A stretch of DNA of 44,230 nucleotides. It comes from Neoroseomonas soli. GTDB lineage: Bacteria > Pseudomonadota > Alphaproteobacteria > Acetobacterales > Acetobacteraceae. Both the position numbers and the translations under genes were made by a program. This document shows, piece after piece, positions 8,711 to 16,074 of this stretch. The DNA lies in NCBI RefSeq assembly GCF_018129065.1, contig NZ_JAAEDM010000038.1, positions 1-44,230 on the forward strand. The letters are read 5' to 3'. Every line of letters begins with the position of its first letter. The first letter of the stretch is position 1. Under the pieces are notes generated by a model that was given only the letters and a program-made list of their open reading frames with translations, ran no database searches and was not told the DNA's origin.

Positions 8711-8740
8711 GGCGCCGCTTCTCCCCCGTGGAGGGGACTG

Positions 8741-9535
8741 ATGCAACCCACCTGGGACCATGTGCTGATCACCGGGGCGTCCTCCGGCCTTGGGCGCGCG
8801 CTGGCCGAGGCCTGCGCCCGCCCGGGGGCGGTGCTGCACCTGTCCGGCCGCGACGCCACCCGGCTGGAGACAGTTGCCGCCGCCTGCCGCGCGAAGGGCG
8901 CGGAGGTGCGGCCGGTCGTGCTCAGCGTGACCGATGCCGCCGGCATGGCGGGGTGGATCGCCGGCGCCGGGCGGCTGGACCTGGTCATCGCGAATGCCGG
9001 CATCTCGGCCGGCACCGGCGACGGCACCGAACCGCCCGCTCAGTCCCGCGCCATCTTCGAGACCAACGTGACCGGCGTGCTGAACACGGCGCTCCCGGCC
9101 ATCGAGGCCATGGCTGCCCAGGCGCCGGGGTCGGACGGGGTGCGCGGGCGGGTGGCGGTGATCGCCTCGCTCGCTGCCTTCGTCGCCGCGCCCGGCGCAC
9201 CCGCCTATTGCGCCACCAAGGCGGCGGTGCAGCGCTGGGCGGAGGCGCTGGACGGGACCGAGCGCCACCGCGGCATCCGCCTGCACGCGGTCTGCCCCGG
9301 CTATGTCCGCACGCCGATGACGGCGCACAACACCTTCCCCATGCCCTTCCTGATGGACGCCGAGGAGGCGGCGCGGCGGACGCTGGCCGGCATCGCGCGC
9401 GGGCGGGTGCGCATCGCCTATCCCTGGCCGACCTATGCCCTGGCGCGCCTGGCGGGGGCCCTGCCGCCGGGGCTGCGGTCCTGGATCTTCTCCCGCATGC
9501 CGGCGAAGGGCCGGGCTAGCGACGACGCGTCGTGA
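8741..9535 (+). CDS. SDR family NAD(P)-dependent oxidoreductase
   Basis: 264 aa from the ATG at 8741 (MQPTWDHVLITGASSGLG). Classical short-chain dehydrogenase layout: glycine motif TGASSGLG (residues 11-18), NAG motif LVIANAGIS (about 84), catalytic Ser in IASLAAFVAAPGAP, and YCATK (Tyr-x3-Lys, about 156-160), then PGYVRTPM. The C-terminal tail WPTYALARLAGALP looks membrane-associating, as in DltE/YqjQ-type SDRs. Substrate unknown. The upstream gap to yicC is short, so the two probably share a divergent promoter. The last 20 bp overlap the convergent EamA gene. Confidence 0.88.
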   Translation: MQPTWDHVLITGASSGLGRALAEACARPGAVLHLSGRDATRLETVAAACRAKGAEVRPVVLSVTDAAGMAGWIAGAGRLDLVIANAGISAGTGDGTEPPAQSRAIFETNVTGVLNTALPAIEAMAAQAPGSDGVRGRVAVIASLAAFVAAPGAPAYCATKAAVQRWAEALDGTERHRGIRLHAVCPGYVRTPMTAHNTFPMPFLMDAEEAARRTLAGIARGRVRIAYPWPTYALARLAGALPPGLRSWIFSRMPAKGRASDDAS

Positions 9536-10400
9536 CCAGCCAGACGGCGGCGAGCACCACGGCGCCGCCGGCAAGGACGCTCCAGGACGGCACCTCGCCC
9601 AGCCACAACACCGCGATGGCGGTGGCGAAGACCGGCTGCAGGTAGCCCACCATCGCCGCGTCGGCCGCTCGCGCTCGCGTCGCCAGGCCGAGGAACATCG
9701 TCAGCGGCACCGCGGTCGCGAAGACGGCGAGGATGACCGCCACCACCCAGACCTCCGGCGGCTGCACCAGCGCCCCCGGCCCATCGACGGCCAAGGCGAG
9801 GCTGCCCGAGAAGATCGCCGACACCGCCTGCTGCCCGAGCGCGAGCGCCGCCGCCGGCCCGCGCGGTGCCATGCGCACCCAGACGGTGCTGACCGCGTAG
9901 GAGAAGGTCGCGCCGAGGACCAGCAGCGCGCCGAGCGCCGAGCCGCCGCCGAGACCCCCCGGCCCGACCACGATCGCGATGCCCAGGAACCCCGTGCCGA
10001 TGCCGGCCAGCATGCGTGGCGTCGGCTTCTCCCCCGGCAGGAAGATCGCGGCGAGCAGCGTGACCATCAGCGGCCCCGCCGCCTGCACGAGGGAGGCCGG
10101 CGCCGCCTCCATCCGCTGCAGCGCGAGGGGGATCAGCGTATTGGGAATGACGCCGCTGAGGGTGCCGAGCACCACCGCCGCCAGCAGCACGCCGCGCGAG
10201 ATGCCGTCCAGTTCGCGCCGGAACCACAGGAAGACGAACACCGCCACCGCCGCCAGCGTTCCGCGCACGCCCGCCAGCGCGAAGGGCGGCAGATGGGCGG
10301 CAAGGAAGCGGATCAGCGGAAAGGCCGCGCCCCAGAGCGCGGCGATGACGAGTAGCCGGGCCCAGAGCGCCGCACCCGACAGCGGCGCCTGTCCGTTCAT
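9516..10400 (-). CDS. EamA/DMT family transporter
   Basis: 294 aa, about ten predicted membrane helices in two EamA repeats (approximately 15-145 and 155-290), with typical elements ALWGAAFPLIRFLA in the first and ATFSYAVSTVWVRMAP in the second. Members export amino acids, metabolites or drugs. The ATG overlaps the nitroreductase stop as ATGA (10397-10400), showing translational coupling, so it is the last gene of the dihydroorotase-nitroreductase-EamA operon. Its substrate is unknown. The 3' end overlaps the convergent SDR gene by 20 bp, with no room for a separate terminator. Confidence 0.87.
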   Translation of the reverse strand: MNGQAPLSGAALWARLLVIAALWGAAFPLIRFLAAHLPPFALAGVRGTLAAVAVFVFLWFRRELDGISRGVLLAAVVLGTLSGVIPNTLIPLALQRMEAAPASLVQAAGPLMVTLLAAIFLPGEKPTPRMLAGIGTGFLGIAIVVGPGGLGGGSALGALLVLGATFSYAVSTVWVRMAPRGPAAALALGQQAVSAIFSGSLALAVDGPGALVQPPEVWVVAVILAVFATAVPLTMFLGLATRARAADAAMVGYLQPVFATAIAVLWLGEVPSWSVLAGGAVVLAAVWLVTTRRR

Positions 10401-11083
10401 CCGAACCCGTGGAAGTCGCAGAACTCCCGCGCGGGGACGCGTTCCGTCACCAGGCCGTTCTCCGGTGCCTCCGGATCCGCATGGCCGAGCGCCATGCCGC
10501 AGACCACCACTTCCTCCGGCGTGATCGGCAGATGCGCGCGGATGGTGCCGTGATGCGGGGCGAAGGCCGCCATCGGGCAGGTGTCGAGGCCCATGCCGCG
10601 CGCCGCGACCATGAAGTTCTCGAGAAACATGCCGTAGTCGAGCCAGGACCCGATCTCGAGCCGGCGGTCGATGGTGAAGACCAGCCCGGCCGGCGCGCCG
10701 AAGAAGTCGAAGTTGCGTGCGTGCTGGCGCTTCATCTTCTCCGTCTCGCCCTTGGCGATGCCGAGCCGGCCGTAGAGGTCCCAGCCCACCTTGCGGCGGC
10801 GGGCGAGGTAGGGCTCGAAGAACTGCGCGGGGTAGTAGCGGTATTCCGCCTCTCCGGGGCGTCCGGCCATGTGCTCGGCGACCAGCGCGGCGGAAAGGCG
10901 CTTCAGCGCTTCCCCGGCGAGCGCATAGGCCCGCCAGGGCTGCATGTTGGTCCCCGAGGGCGCGCGGGCGGCGATGTCGAGCAGGCGCTCCACCGTCTCC
11001 CGCGGCACCGGCACCGGCAGGTAGGCGCGGATGGAGTGGCGGGAGGTGATCGCCGCCGCGACCGGGTCCGCGATGCCGTGCAT
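10397..11083 (-). CDS. Nitroreductase family protein
   Basis: 228 aa FMN-dependent nitroreductase-like enzyme. The FMN-phosphate-binding N-terminus is RHSIRAYLPVPVPRE, followed by ARAPSGTNMQPWRAYAL. The dimer/FMN region is WLDYGMFLENFMVAARGMGLDTCPM, and VCGMALGHADPEAPEN lies near the C-terminus. This pattern is typical of the proteobacterial NfsB/PnbA group. The start codon and the dihydroorotase stop share one base (TGATG at 11081-11085), and the stop overlaps the EamA start by 4 bp. The physiological substrate (nitroaromatic, quinone or other) is not readable. Confidence 0.87.
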   Translation of the reverse strand: MHGIADPVAAAITSRHSIRAYLPVPVPRETVERLLDIAARAPSGTNMQPWRAYALAGEALKRLSAALVAEHMAGRPGEAEYRYYPAQFFEPYLARRRKVGWDLYGRLGIAKGETEKMKRQHARNFDFFGAPAGLVFTIDRRLEIGSWLDYGMFLENFMVAARGMGLDTCPMAAFAPHHGTIRAHLPITPEEVVVCGMALGHADPEAPENGLVTERVPAREFCDFHGFG

Positions 11084-12420
11084 CAGGCGCGCGCCGTGTC
11101 GGCGAAGGCGACCGGGCGGCCGACCGGCGCGCCGAGCACCTCGTCCTCCCGCATCACCACGTTGCCGCGCACGATGGTCATCATCGGCCAGCCGGTGCAG
11201 CGGTGCCCGGCGAAGGGCGTCCAGCCGCAGGGGGAGACGATCCAGGATTCCTCGATCGTGCGCTGGCGCTTCATGTCCACCACCGTCACGTCGCCATCGT
11301 AGCCGACCGCGAGCCGCCCCTTGTTGAGCGCGCCATAGACGCGCGCCGGGCCGGTGCCCATCAGGTCGGCAAGGCGCGGCAGGGACAGTCGCCCCGCGCT
11401 GACATGGTCGAGCATCAGCGGCACGATGGTCTGCACGCCGGTCAGGCCGGCGGCGGTGGTTGGCCAGGGGCGTTCCTTGGCCTCGCGCGAATGCGGCGCG
11501 TGGTCGGATCCGACGCAGTCCACCCGCCCGTCGCGCACCGCCGCCCAGGCGGCTTCGAGGTGCCGCGCATCGCGGATCGGCGGGTTCATCACCGCATAGC
11601 CGCCGAGGCGGTCATAGGCCTCGTCGGTCTGCGTCAGGTGGTTGAGCAGCACCTCGCAGGTCGCGATGTCGCGGTAGTCGGAGAGGTAGTCGAGTTCCTC
11701 CGCCGTCGAGACGTGCAGGATGTGCGCCGGTCGCCCGGTCCTGCGCGCGATCGCCATCAGCCGACGCGTGCCGAGGAAGGCGGCCTCCACGTCGCGCCAG
11801 ACCATGTGGTTGCGGTGCGGCATGCCCGGCGTGAACATCGGCTTGCGCGCCTGGAGGCGATACTCGTCCTCGGAATGGTAGGCGATGCGGCGGCGGCCCG
11901 CGCGCATCACGCGCTCGAGGTTCTCGTCGTCCTCCACCATCAGGTCGCCGGTCGAGGAACCGGCGAAGACCTTGATGGCGCAGACATTCGGCTGGTGTTC
12001 GAGGTCCGCGAGCCCGGCGATGTTCGTCTTGGTCGCGCCGACATAAAGCCCGACATCGCAATGCGCGACGCCCGCGAGCCCCGCGCGCTTCGCATCCAGC
12101 CGCGTCGTGTCGGTGATGGCGGGCGAGGTGTTCGGCATGTCGAACACCGCCGTCAGCCCGCCGAGCACGGCGGCCTTCGTCCCGGTCCCGATGGTCTCCA
12201 CCTTCGCATCGCCCGGATCGCGCAAGTGGACATGCGGGTCGATCAGCCCGGGCAGGACGTGCAGGCCCTTGCAGTCGATCACCTGCGCGGCCTCGGCCCG
12301 GCGCAGGTCGCCGATCGCAGCGATGCGGCCGGCGCGGATGGCGAGGTCGGCTTCCTCCACGCCCCAGGGCATCACGACATGGCCGCCACGAAGCAGAAGG
12401 TCGAAGCGTTCGGCAGTCAT
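11083..12420 (-). CDS. Dihydroorotase (amidohydrolase superfamily, type I)
   Basis: 445 aa from the ATG at 12420 (MTAERFDLLLRGGHVVMP); upstream in-frame codons lack protein character. Zinc-site signatures are GLIDPHVHLRDPGD (HxH), the probable carboxylated Lys in AIKVFAGSSTGDLM, HILHVSTAEE, and CVGSDHAPHS with the catalytic Asp. The family interconverts carbamoyl aspartate and dihydroorotate. Close paralogues are allantoinases and hydantoinases, and a second DHOase usually exists in these genomes, so pyrimidine synthesis is likely but not certain. It leads a three-gene operon and diverges from the patatin gene across a 144-bp gap. Confidence 0.82.
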   Translation of the reverse strand: MTAERFDLLLRGGHVVMPWGVEEADLAIRAGRIAAIGDLRRAEAAQVIDCKGLHVLPGLIDPHVHLRDPGDAKVETIGTGTKAAVLGGLTAVFDMPNTSPAITDTTRLDAKRAGLAGVAHCDVGLYVGATKTNIAGLADLEHQPNVCAIKVFAGSSTGDLMVEDDENLERVMRAGRRRIAYHSEDEYRLQARKPMFTPGMPHRNHMVWRDVEAAFLGTRRLMAIARRTGRPAHILHVSTAEELDYLSDYRDIATCEVLLNHLTQTDEAYDRLGGYAVMNPPIRDARHLEAAWAAVRDGRVDCVGSDHAPHSREAKERPWPTTAAGLTGVQTIVPLMLDHVSAGRLSLPRLADLMGTGPARVYGALNKGRLAVGYDGDVTVVDMKRQRTIEESWIVSPCGWTPFAGHRCTGWPMMTIVRGNVVMREDEVLGAPVGRPVAFADTARA

Positions 12421-12497
12421 GGCGGGGCTCCTCGCAGGTTCGGCGCCGTTGTCGCACCGTGCCGCGCGGGCCGGAAGACCCGGGGGTGTTTGTGTGT

Positions 12498-12507
12498 GTT
12501 GCGCAAC
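12498..12507. promoter_or_regulatory. Perfect 10-bp palindrome in divergent promoter region
   Basis: GTTGCGCAAC lies in the 144-bp gap between the divergent dihydroorotase operon and the patatin gene, next to a GT-rich stretch (12485-12500). A dimeric repressor site is possible. No regulator gene is nearby and I recognise no named consensus. Confidence 0.25.
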
Positions 12508-12557
12508 GAAAACGGTCCTGGCGGCTTGTGATGCCGCGCCCGGCTCCCCAGATGTCT

Positions 12558-12572
12558 TGCTGCAATGCAGCA
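12558..12572. promoter_or_regulatory. PhaR-type palindromic operator over the patatin start codon
   Basis: TGCTGCA-A-TGCAGCA is a perfect 15-bp palindrome containing CTGC-N3-GCAG. That is the half-site spacing I recall for the polyhydroxybutyrate repressor PhaR in Rhodobacter. Its centre is the A of the patatin ATG (12565). Binding there would block transcription or initiation directly. The match is seen in sequence; PhaR binding is inferred. Confidence 0.5.
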
Positions 12573-13524
12573 TAATTTCGATCCTACGGCCCGCCCCGTT
12601 GCCCTGGCGCTGCAGGGCGGCGGGTCCTTTGGCGCCTTCACCTGGGGGGTGCTGGACCGGCTCCTGGCCGAGCCCTCCCTGCCGCTCGCCGCGGTCAGTG
12701 GCGCCAGTGCCGGCGCCGTGAATGCGGTGCTGATGGCCGACGGCCTGCTCGCCGGCGGGCGGGAGGAAGCGCGGGCGCGCCTGGCGCGGTTCTGGCGCCT
12801 GCTCTCGGACCGGGCGGGGCTGGCCGGGTATCCGGTGATCGGCTCGGTGCTCGCCGCCGCGAACCTGCCCGTGCTGCCCTTCACCCTTGCGCTGCCGGGG
12901 ACGGACCCGTTGCGCGACCTGCTCGGCGACCTGGTGGATTTCGAACGGTTGCGCGCGGAACGCCCCCTTCCGCTGCTGATCGCCGCGACCCGCGTGCGCG
13001 ACGGCGAGGCCCGCATCTTCCGCGAGCACGAGATCACGCTGGAGACGGTGCTCGCCTCCGCCTGCCTGCCCATGCTGCGCGAGGCCGTGGAAATCGACGG
13101 CGAGCCCTATTGGGATGGCGGCTACAGCGCCAATCCGCCGCTGTGCGACCTGATCCGCGCCACCACGGCACAGGACCTGATCCTGGTGCAGCTCAGCCCG
13201 GATGAACGGGAGGGCAGCCCGCGACTGCGCCAGGACATCCGCAATCGCTCGATGGAGATCGCGTTCTCAGCGCCTCTCAAGCGTGAGTTGCAGGCGATCG
13301 AGGACATGCGGGCGCTGTGCAAGGAAAGCGGGCTCACGCGCCCACGCCGCTGCCGGCACCTCGAACGACTGCGGCTGCACCGGCTGTCACTGTGGGACGC
13401 GGACACCGACACCGCCGACGCCAATCCCGCGAACGTGACCTGGCCGTTCCTGACCCGCCTCGCGGACGCCGGGCGCGCGGCGGCGGAACGCTGGCTGGCG
13501 CCGGCGCGGATGGCGGCGGAGTAG
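12565..13524 (+). CDS. Patatin-like phospholipase
   Basis: 319 aa lipid acyl hydrolase with a Ser-Asp dyad. The oxyanion loop is LQGGGSFGAF (17-26), the nucleophile elbow GASAG carries Ser48, and the catalytic Asp184 is in YWDGGYSANP. The C-terminal part (PLKRELQAIEDM, then RLRLHRLSLW and NVTWPFLTRL) resembles the patatin group often encoded beside poly-3-hydroxybutyrate genes in alphaproteobacteria. There is no signal peptide, so it is cytoplasmic or granule-associated. No Shine-Dalgarno is visible before the ATG, and a 7-codon ORF (12552-12575, MSCCNAA) overlaps the start in another frame. A double-hairpin repeat follows the stop by 9 bp. Confidence 0.87.
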   Translation: MQHNFDPTARPVALALQGGGSFGAFTWGVLDRLLAEPSLPLAAVSGASAGAVNAVLMADGLLAGGREEARARLARFWRLLSDRAGLAGYPVIGSVLAAANLPVLPFTLALPGTDPLRDLLGDLVDFERLRAERPLPLLIAATRVRDGEARIFREHEITLETVLASACLPMLREAVEIDGEPYWDGGYSANPPLCDLIRATTAQDLILVQLSPDEREGSPRLRQDIRNRSMEIAFSAPLKRELQAIEDMRALCKESGLTRPRRCRHLERLRLHRLSLWDADTDTADANPANVTWPFLTRLADAGRAAAERWLAPARMAAE

Positions 13525-13533
13525 CGCGGTGCG

Positions 13534-13625
13534 CCGGAGAGGGGCTTTGCCCCCCTCCGGGCCTCCCCCCACCAAAGGCCGAAAGGCCTTTGGAAACCGT
13601 GAGATTCAATCGGGGGGTTCGGGAG
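13534..13625 (+). repeat. Double-hairpin dispersed repeat, family 1, copy A
   Basis: Stem 1 is CCGGAGAGGGGC (13534-13545) / GCCCCCCTCCGG (13549-13560), loop TTT, with one mismatch. Stem 2 is CCAAAGGCC (13572-13580) / GGCCTTTGG (13585-13593), perfect, with a GAAA tetraloop. A conserved tail follows (GGAAACCG, then TTCAATCGGG and TTCGGG). Copies B and C at 37820-38040 share the whole layout. It sits between the convergent patatin and tauD-like genes, so a bidirectional terminator role fits. Confidence 0.8.
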
Positions 13626-13685
13626 GGGGCAGGATGCGCCTTTCGCGCAGGGGCCGCGCGTAGGCCTCTCCCGTCGCTCGCCGCC

Positions 13686-14570
13686 CTATGCCGCCGCCTG
13701 CTCAAGCGTGGGTGCCACGTCCTGCAGCGTCACGCGCCGCATGTCGCGGGGGTAGGTGCTGTCCTCGAAGGGCCGCGCGCGGTGCAGGGTGCAGCGGTTG
13801 TCCCACACCACCAGGTCGTTCTGCGTCCAGCGATGGCTGTGGACGAACTCCCGCTGGGTCGCGAATTCCGTCAGGTCGCGGATCATGGCCATCCCTTCCG
13901 GCACCGGCATGCCCTCGACGCGCCCGATGTGGGAGGAGAGGTAGATCGACACCCGCCCCGATCCCGGATGCCGGCGCACCATGCGCTGCGGCACCGGGGC
14001 GAAGGCCTTCTTCTCCTCGGGCGTGTATTCGTCGAAGCCGAGCTGCGCGCGCGAGTAGATCAGCGAGTGCCAGGCCACGAGATCCTTCAGCTTCGCCTTG
14101 GCCTTGTCCGGCAGCGCGTCCCAGGCCGCGCGCATGTCGGCGAATTCGGTCTCGCCGCCTTCGGGCGGGATCACCCGCGCGTGCAGCATGGAATACATCG
14201 CCGGCGTCGGCTTGAATGACGAATCCGAGTGCCAGAGCCGGTTGCCGAGGGCGAACATCCGCCGCCGGTCGTCCGCGGCGAGCAGCTTCCCGTCCGTGTC
14301 GAGGTTGGAGATGTCGTTCATCTCCTGGTGCTTGAGCCGGTGCTTGTGCGCGTCCACCGTGCCGCGCGTGGGTTCGAGCGTGCCGAGCTGCCGGCCGAAA
14401 TCCATCTGCTGGTCGTCGTCGAGCGCCTGGCCGGGGAAGACGAGCACCGCGTACTGGTCCATGGCGCGATGGATCTCTTCCGCGATGCCCGGGGGCAGGG
14501 GTTGGCGGAGGTCCACGCCCGTCGCCTCGGCGACGAATAGCGGGTGCAAGGGCCTGAGCGTGAGCGGCAT
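13686..14570 (-). CDS. TauD/TfdA family Fe(II)/2-oxoglutarate-dependent dioxygenase
   Basis: 294 aa from the ATG at 14570, which has a strong GGAGG 8 bp upstream. The 2-His-1-carboxylate iron site is LWHSDSSFK (His114, Asp116) and TLHRARPF (His263); Arg275 in YPRDMRRVTL should bind 2-oxoglutarate. Length and the FxRQLGTLEP segment fit the TfdA/TauD family, whose members cleave taurine, alkyl sulfates or aryloxyacetates. The WVDNRCTLHRA-like stretch points to the TfdA side (2,4-D or related ethers), but specificity is uncertain. Transcribed alone, with two tandem leader hairpins annotated separately. Confidence 0.87.
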   Translation of the reverse strand: MPLTLRPLHPLFVAEATGVDLRQPLPPGIAEEIHRAMDQYAVLVFPGQALDDDQQMDFGRQLGTLEPTRGTVDAHKHRLKHQEMNDISNLDTDGKLLAADDRRRMFALGNRLWHSDSSFKPTPAMYSMLHARVIPPEGGETEFADMRAAWDALPDKAKAKLKDLVAWHSLIYSRAQLGFDEYTPEEKKAFAPVPQRMVRRHPGSGRVSIYLSSHIGRVEGMPVPEGMAMIRDLTEFATQREFVHSHRWTQNDLVVWDNRCTLHRARPFEDSTYPRDMRRVTLQDVAPTLEQAAA

Positions 14571-14587
14571 GGCGGTTTCCTCCAACC

Positions 14588-14632
14588 AGCCCGGTCCCGG
14601 TCGGCCGGGCTTTTGGGGCGAAGCGTCGCCCC
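14588..14632 (-). promoter_or_regulatory. Tandem hairpins in the 5' leader of the TauD/TfdA gene
   Basis: On the minus strand, stem GGGGCGA / TCGCCCC (14615-14632, 4-nt loop) is followed by AAAA and then stem AGCCCGG / CCGGGCT (14588-14611, 10-nt loop). The second stem ends about 5 nt before the ribosome-binding site. The arrangement could gate translation. On the plus strand the second stem is followed by TTTT, like an intrinsic terminator, but no plus-strand gene precedes it. Confidence 0.35.
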
Positions 14633-14782
14633 GGCCGGGGAGGGGGGTCAAGATGGGCCGCGCGACGGCCCGCAGTTGCAGCGAGGATTTCGCAGGACAT
14701 CGTGGCACCGGCCCCCGTCCCTGCGCGACAATGCACGGGCCCGGAACGGTCCGGGCGCGCGAAACGCGACTGGAGGTGGCCC

Positions 14783-15289
14783 ATGGAAGGCGGATGCGGC
14801 TGCGGGCGGCTGCGCTACCGGGTGGAAGGCGCGCCGCTGATCGTCCATGCCTGCCATTGCACCTGGTGCCAGCGGGAGACGGGCACGGTGCATGCGCTCA
14901 ATGCCCTCTATGAGGCAGACCATGTCGTCCATACGGCCGGGGAGCCCGAGATCGTCTACACGCCCTCGGCCAGCGGCCGGGGGCAGCTGATCGCGCGCTG
15001 CCCGGCCTGCAAGGTGGCGATCTGGAGCAACTATGCGCAGGCCGGTCCCGCCGTCCGCTTCGTGCGGGTCGGCACGCTGGACACGCCCGGGCGTTGTCCG
15101 CCGGACATCCACATCTACACCTCCACCAAGCTGCCCTGGGTGGTGCTGCCGCCGGGCGCAAAGGCGGTCGCGGAATTCTACGACGTCGCCGCCGTCTGGC
15201 CTGCCGGAAGCCGCGATCGGGTCCGGGCCATGCGGCAGCGCCTGCGCGAGCAGGCGGCGGCGCCCGATCCCGCCGACCCCGGTAGTTGA
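14783..15289 (+). CDS. GFA (glutathione-dependent formaldehyde-activating/CENP-V) domain protein
   Basis: 168 aa from the ATG at 14783, preceded by CTGGAGGTGG. Zinc ligands of the GFA fold are in place: CGC at Cys5/Cys7, CHCTWC at Cys24/26/29 and CPAC at Cys73/76. The family was named for S-hydroxymethylglutathione synthase, but most members have no proven activity. This one carries an extra C-terminal tail (about residues 120-168) without known motifs. Transcribed alone and convergent with ahpD across a 10-bp-stem hairpin. Confidence 0.87.
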   Translation: MEGGCGCGRLRYRVEGAPLIVHACHCTWCQRETGTVHALNALYEADHVVHTAGEPEIVYTPSASGRGQLIARCPACKVAIWSNYAQAGPAVRFVRVGTLDTPGRCPPDIHIYTSTKLPWVVLPPGAKAVAEFYDVAAVWPAGSRDRVRAMRQRLREQAAAPDPADPGS

Positions 15290-15313
15290 GGGAGCGGGGG
15301 GGGCGGAACGACA

Positions 15314-15338
15314 GATGGCGGCCACAGGGGCCGCCATC
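15314..15338. terminator. Bidirectional terminator-like hairpin between GFA gene and ahpD
   Basis: Perfect 10-bp stem GATGGCGGCC (15314-15323) / GGCCGCCATC (15329-15338), loop ACAGG, between two convergent stop codons. No T-run flanks it. Placement and stability are the evidence. Confidence 0.55.
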
Positions 15339-15366
15339 CGATAGTCTCGATGCCGGGGTGCCGGGC

Positions 15367-15903
15367 TCAGGCCGCGGCGGCCAGCGCGTCCTCCGCATCC
15401 AGCACGCCGGCGACGGCATGCACCACGGCGGCGATGCGGACGGCAGCCTGGACGGCTTCCTTCGAGAGGCCGCCATGGAGGACGACCTTCTCATGCGACT
15501 CCATGCACATGCCGCAGCCGTTGATGGCGGAGACGGCGAGCGACCAGAGCTCGAAATCCACCTTCTCCACGCCCGGCTTCGCCATGACGTTCATGCGCAG
15601 CTTCGCCGGCAGGTTGACGTAGTCGCCGCCGACCAGGTGCGTGAAGCGGTAATAGACGTTGTTCATGCCCATGATGGCGGCCGCGGCCTTGGCGGCGCCG
15701 AGCGCTTCGGGGGAGAGCTTCGGGCCGAACTCCGCCAGGATGGCGCGCGTCACCTCGGCATTGCGGGAGGCGATAGCGCTGGCGATGAATGTGCCGGCAA
15801 GCTGCTGCTGGGTCAGCACCGGCTCCGTGGCCAGCGAGCCGAGGTTCAGCTTCAGGTCCTTGGCGTGTTCCGGCAGGCGGGCGCGCAGGGCTTCGAGGGA
15901 CAT
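15367..15903 (-). CDS. ahpD: Alkyl hydroperoxidase/adaptor AhpD (carboxymuconolactone decarboxylase family)
   Basis: 178 aa from the ATG at 15903. The CMD-fold redox site is C130-G-M-C133-M-E-S-H137, with Glu118 in DFELW. These positions coincide with Cys130, Cys133, His137 and Glu118 of Mycobacterium tuberculosis AhpD, which has 177 aa. In that organism AhpD is reduced by lipoamide and dihydrolipoamide succinyltransferase and then reduces AhpC. The gene lies 171 bp downstream of ahpC on the same strand, separated by stable hairpins, so it is probably a partly uncoupled operon member. Confidence 0.93.
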   Translation of the reverse strand: MSLEALRARLPEHAKDLKLNLGSLATEPVLTQQQLAGTFIASAIASRNAEVTRAILAEFGPKLSPEALGAAKAAAAIMGMNNVYYRFTHLVGGDYVNLPAKLRMNVMAKPGVEKVDFELWSLAVSAINGCGMCMESHEKVVLHGGLSKEAVQAAVRIAAVVHAVAGVLDAEDALAAAA

Positions 15904-16012
15904 GGGGGCCTCCAGTCGAGACGTGTCCCGCGGGCCCAGGGGGCCGCGCGGGACCGGGGGGTCCATGGGGGCTCACTACCCCCAATGCGCCAGGCAGGTC
16001 GGTTGACGGGCA

Positions 16013-16036
16013 CCCGTCGCGGCTATCCGCGACGGG
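16013..16036 (-). terminator. Intergenic hairpin between ahpC and ahpD
   Basis: Perfect 10-bp stem CCCGTCGCGG (16013-16022) / CCGCGACGGG (16027-16036) with a 4-nt loop. It is nested inside AGGCAGG (15992-15998) / CCTGCCT (16051-16057). A further near-perfect stem (GTCCCGCG / CGCGGGAC, about 15924-15953) lies closer to ahpD. This could attenuate or process the ahpC-ahpD transcript. Confidence 0.5.
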
Positions 16037-16074
16037 ACCCCCGTTTCGCGCCTGCCTCGCGGCGCGGGCGGCCG

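Noticed and set aside
7682-8740. N-terminal extension of the SDR gene across gmk and yicC
   Set aside because: The extension is antisense to two well-supported genes, and the glycine motif sits normally 11 residues after the ATG at 8741.
14588-14614. Intrinsic terminator on the plus strand (stem followed by TTTT)
   Set aside because: No plus-strand gene lies upstream for more than 1 kb (the region is the tauD-like gene in antisense), so a leader structure for the minus-strand gene is likelier.
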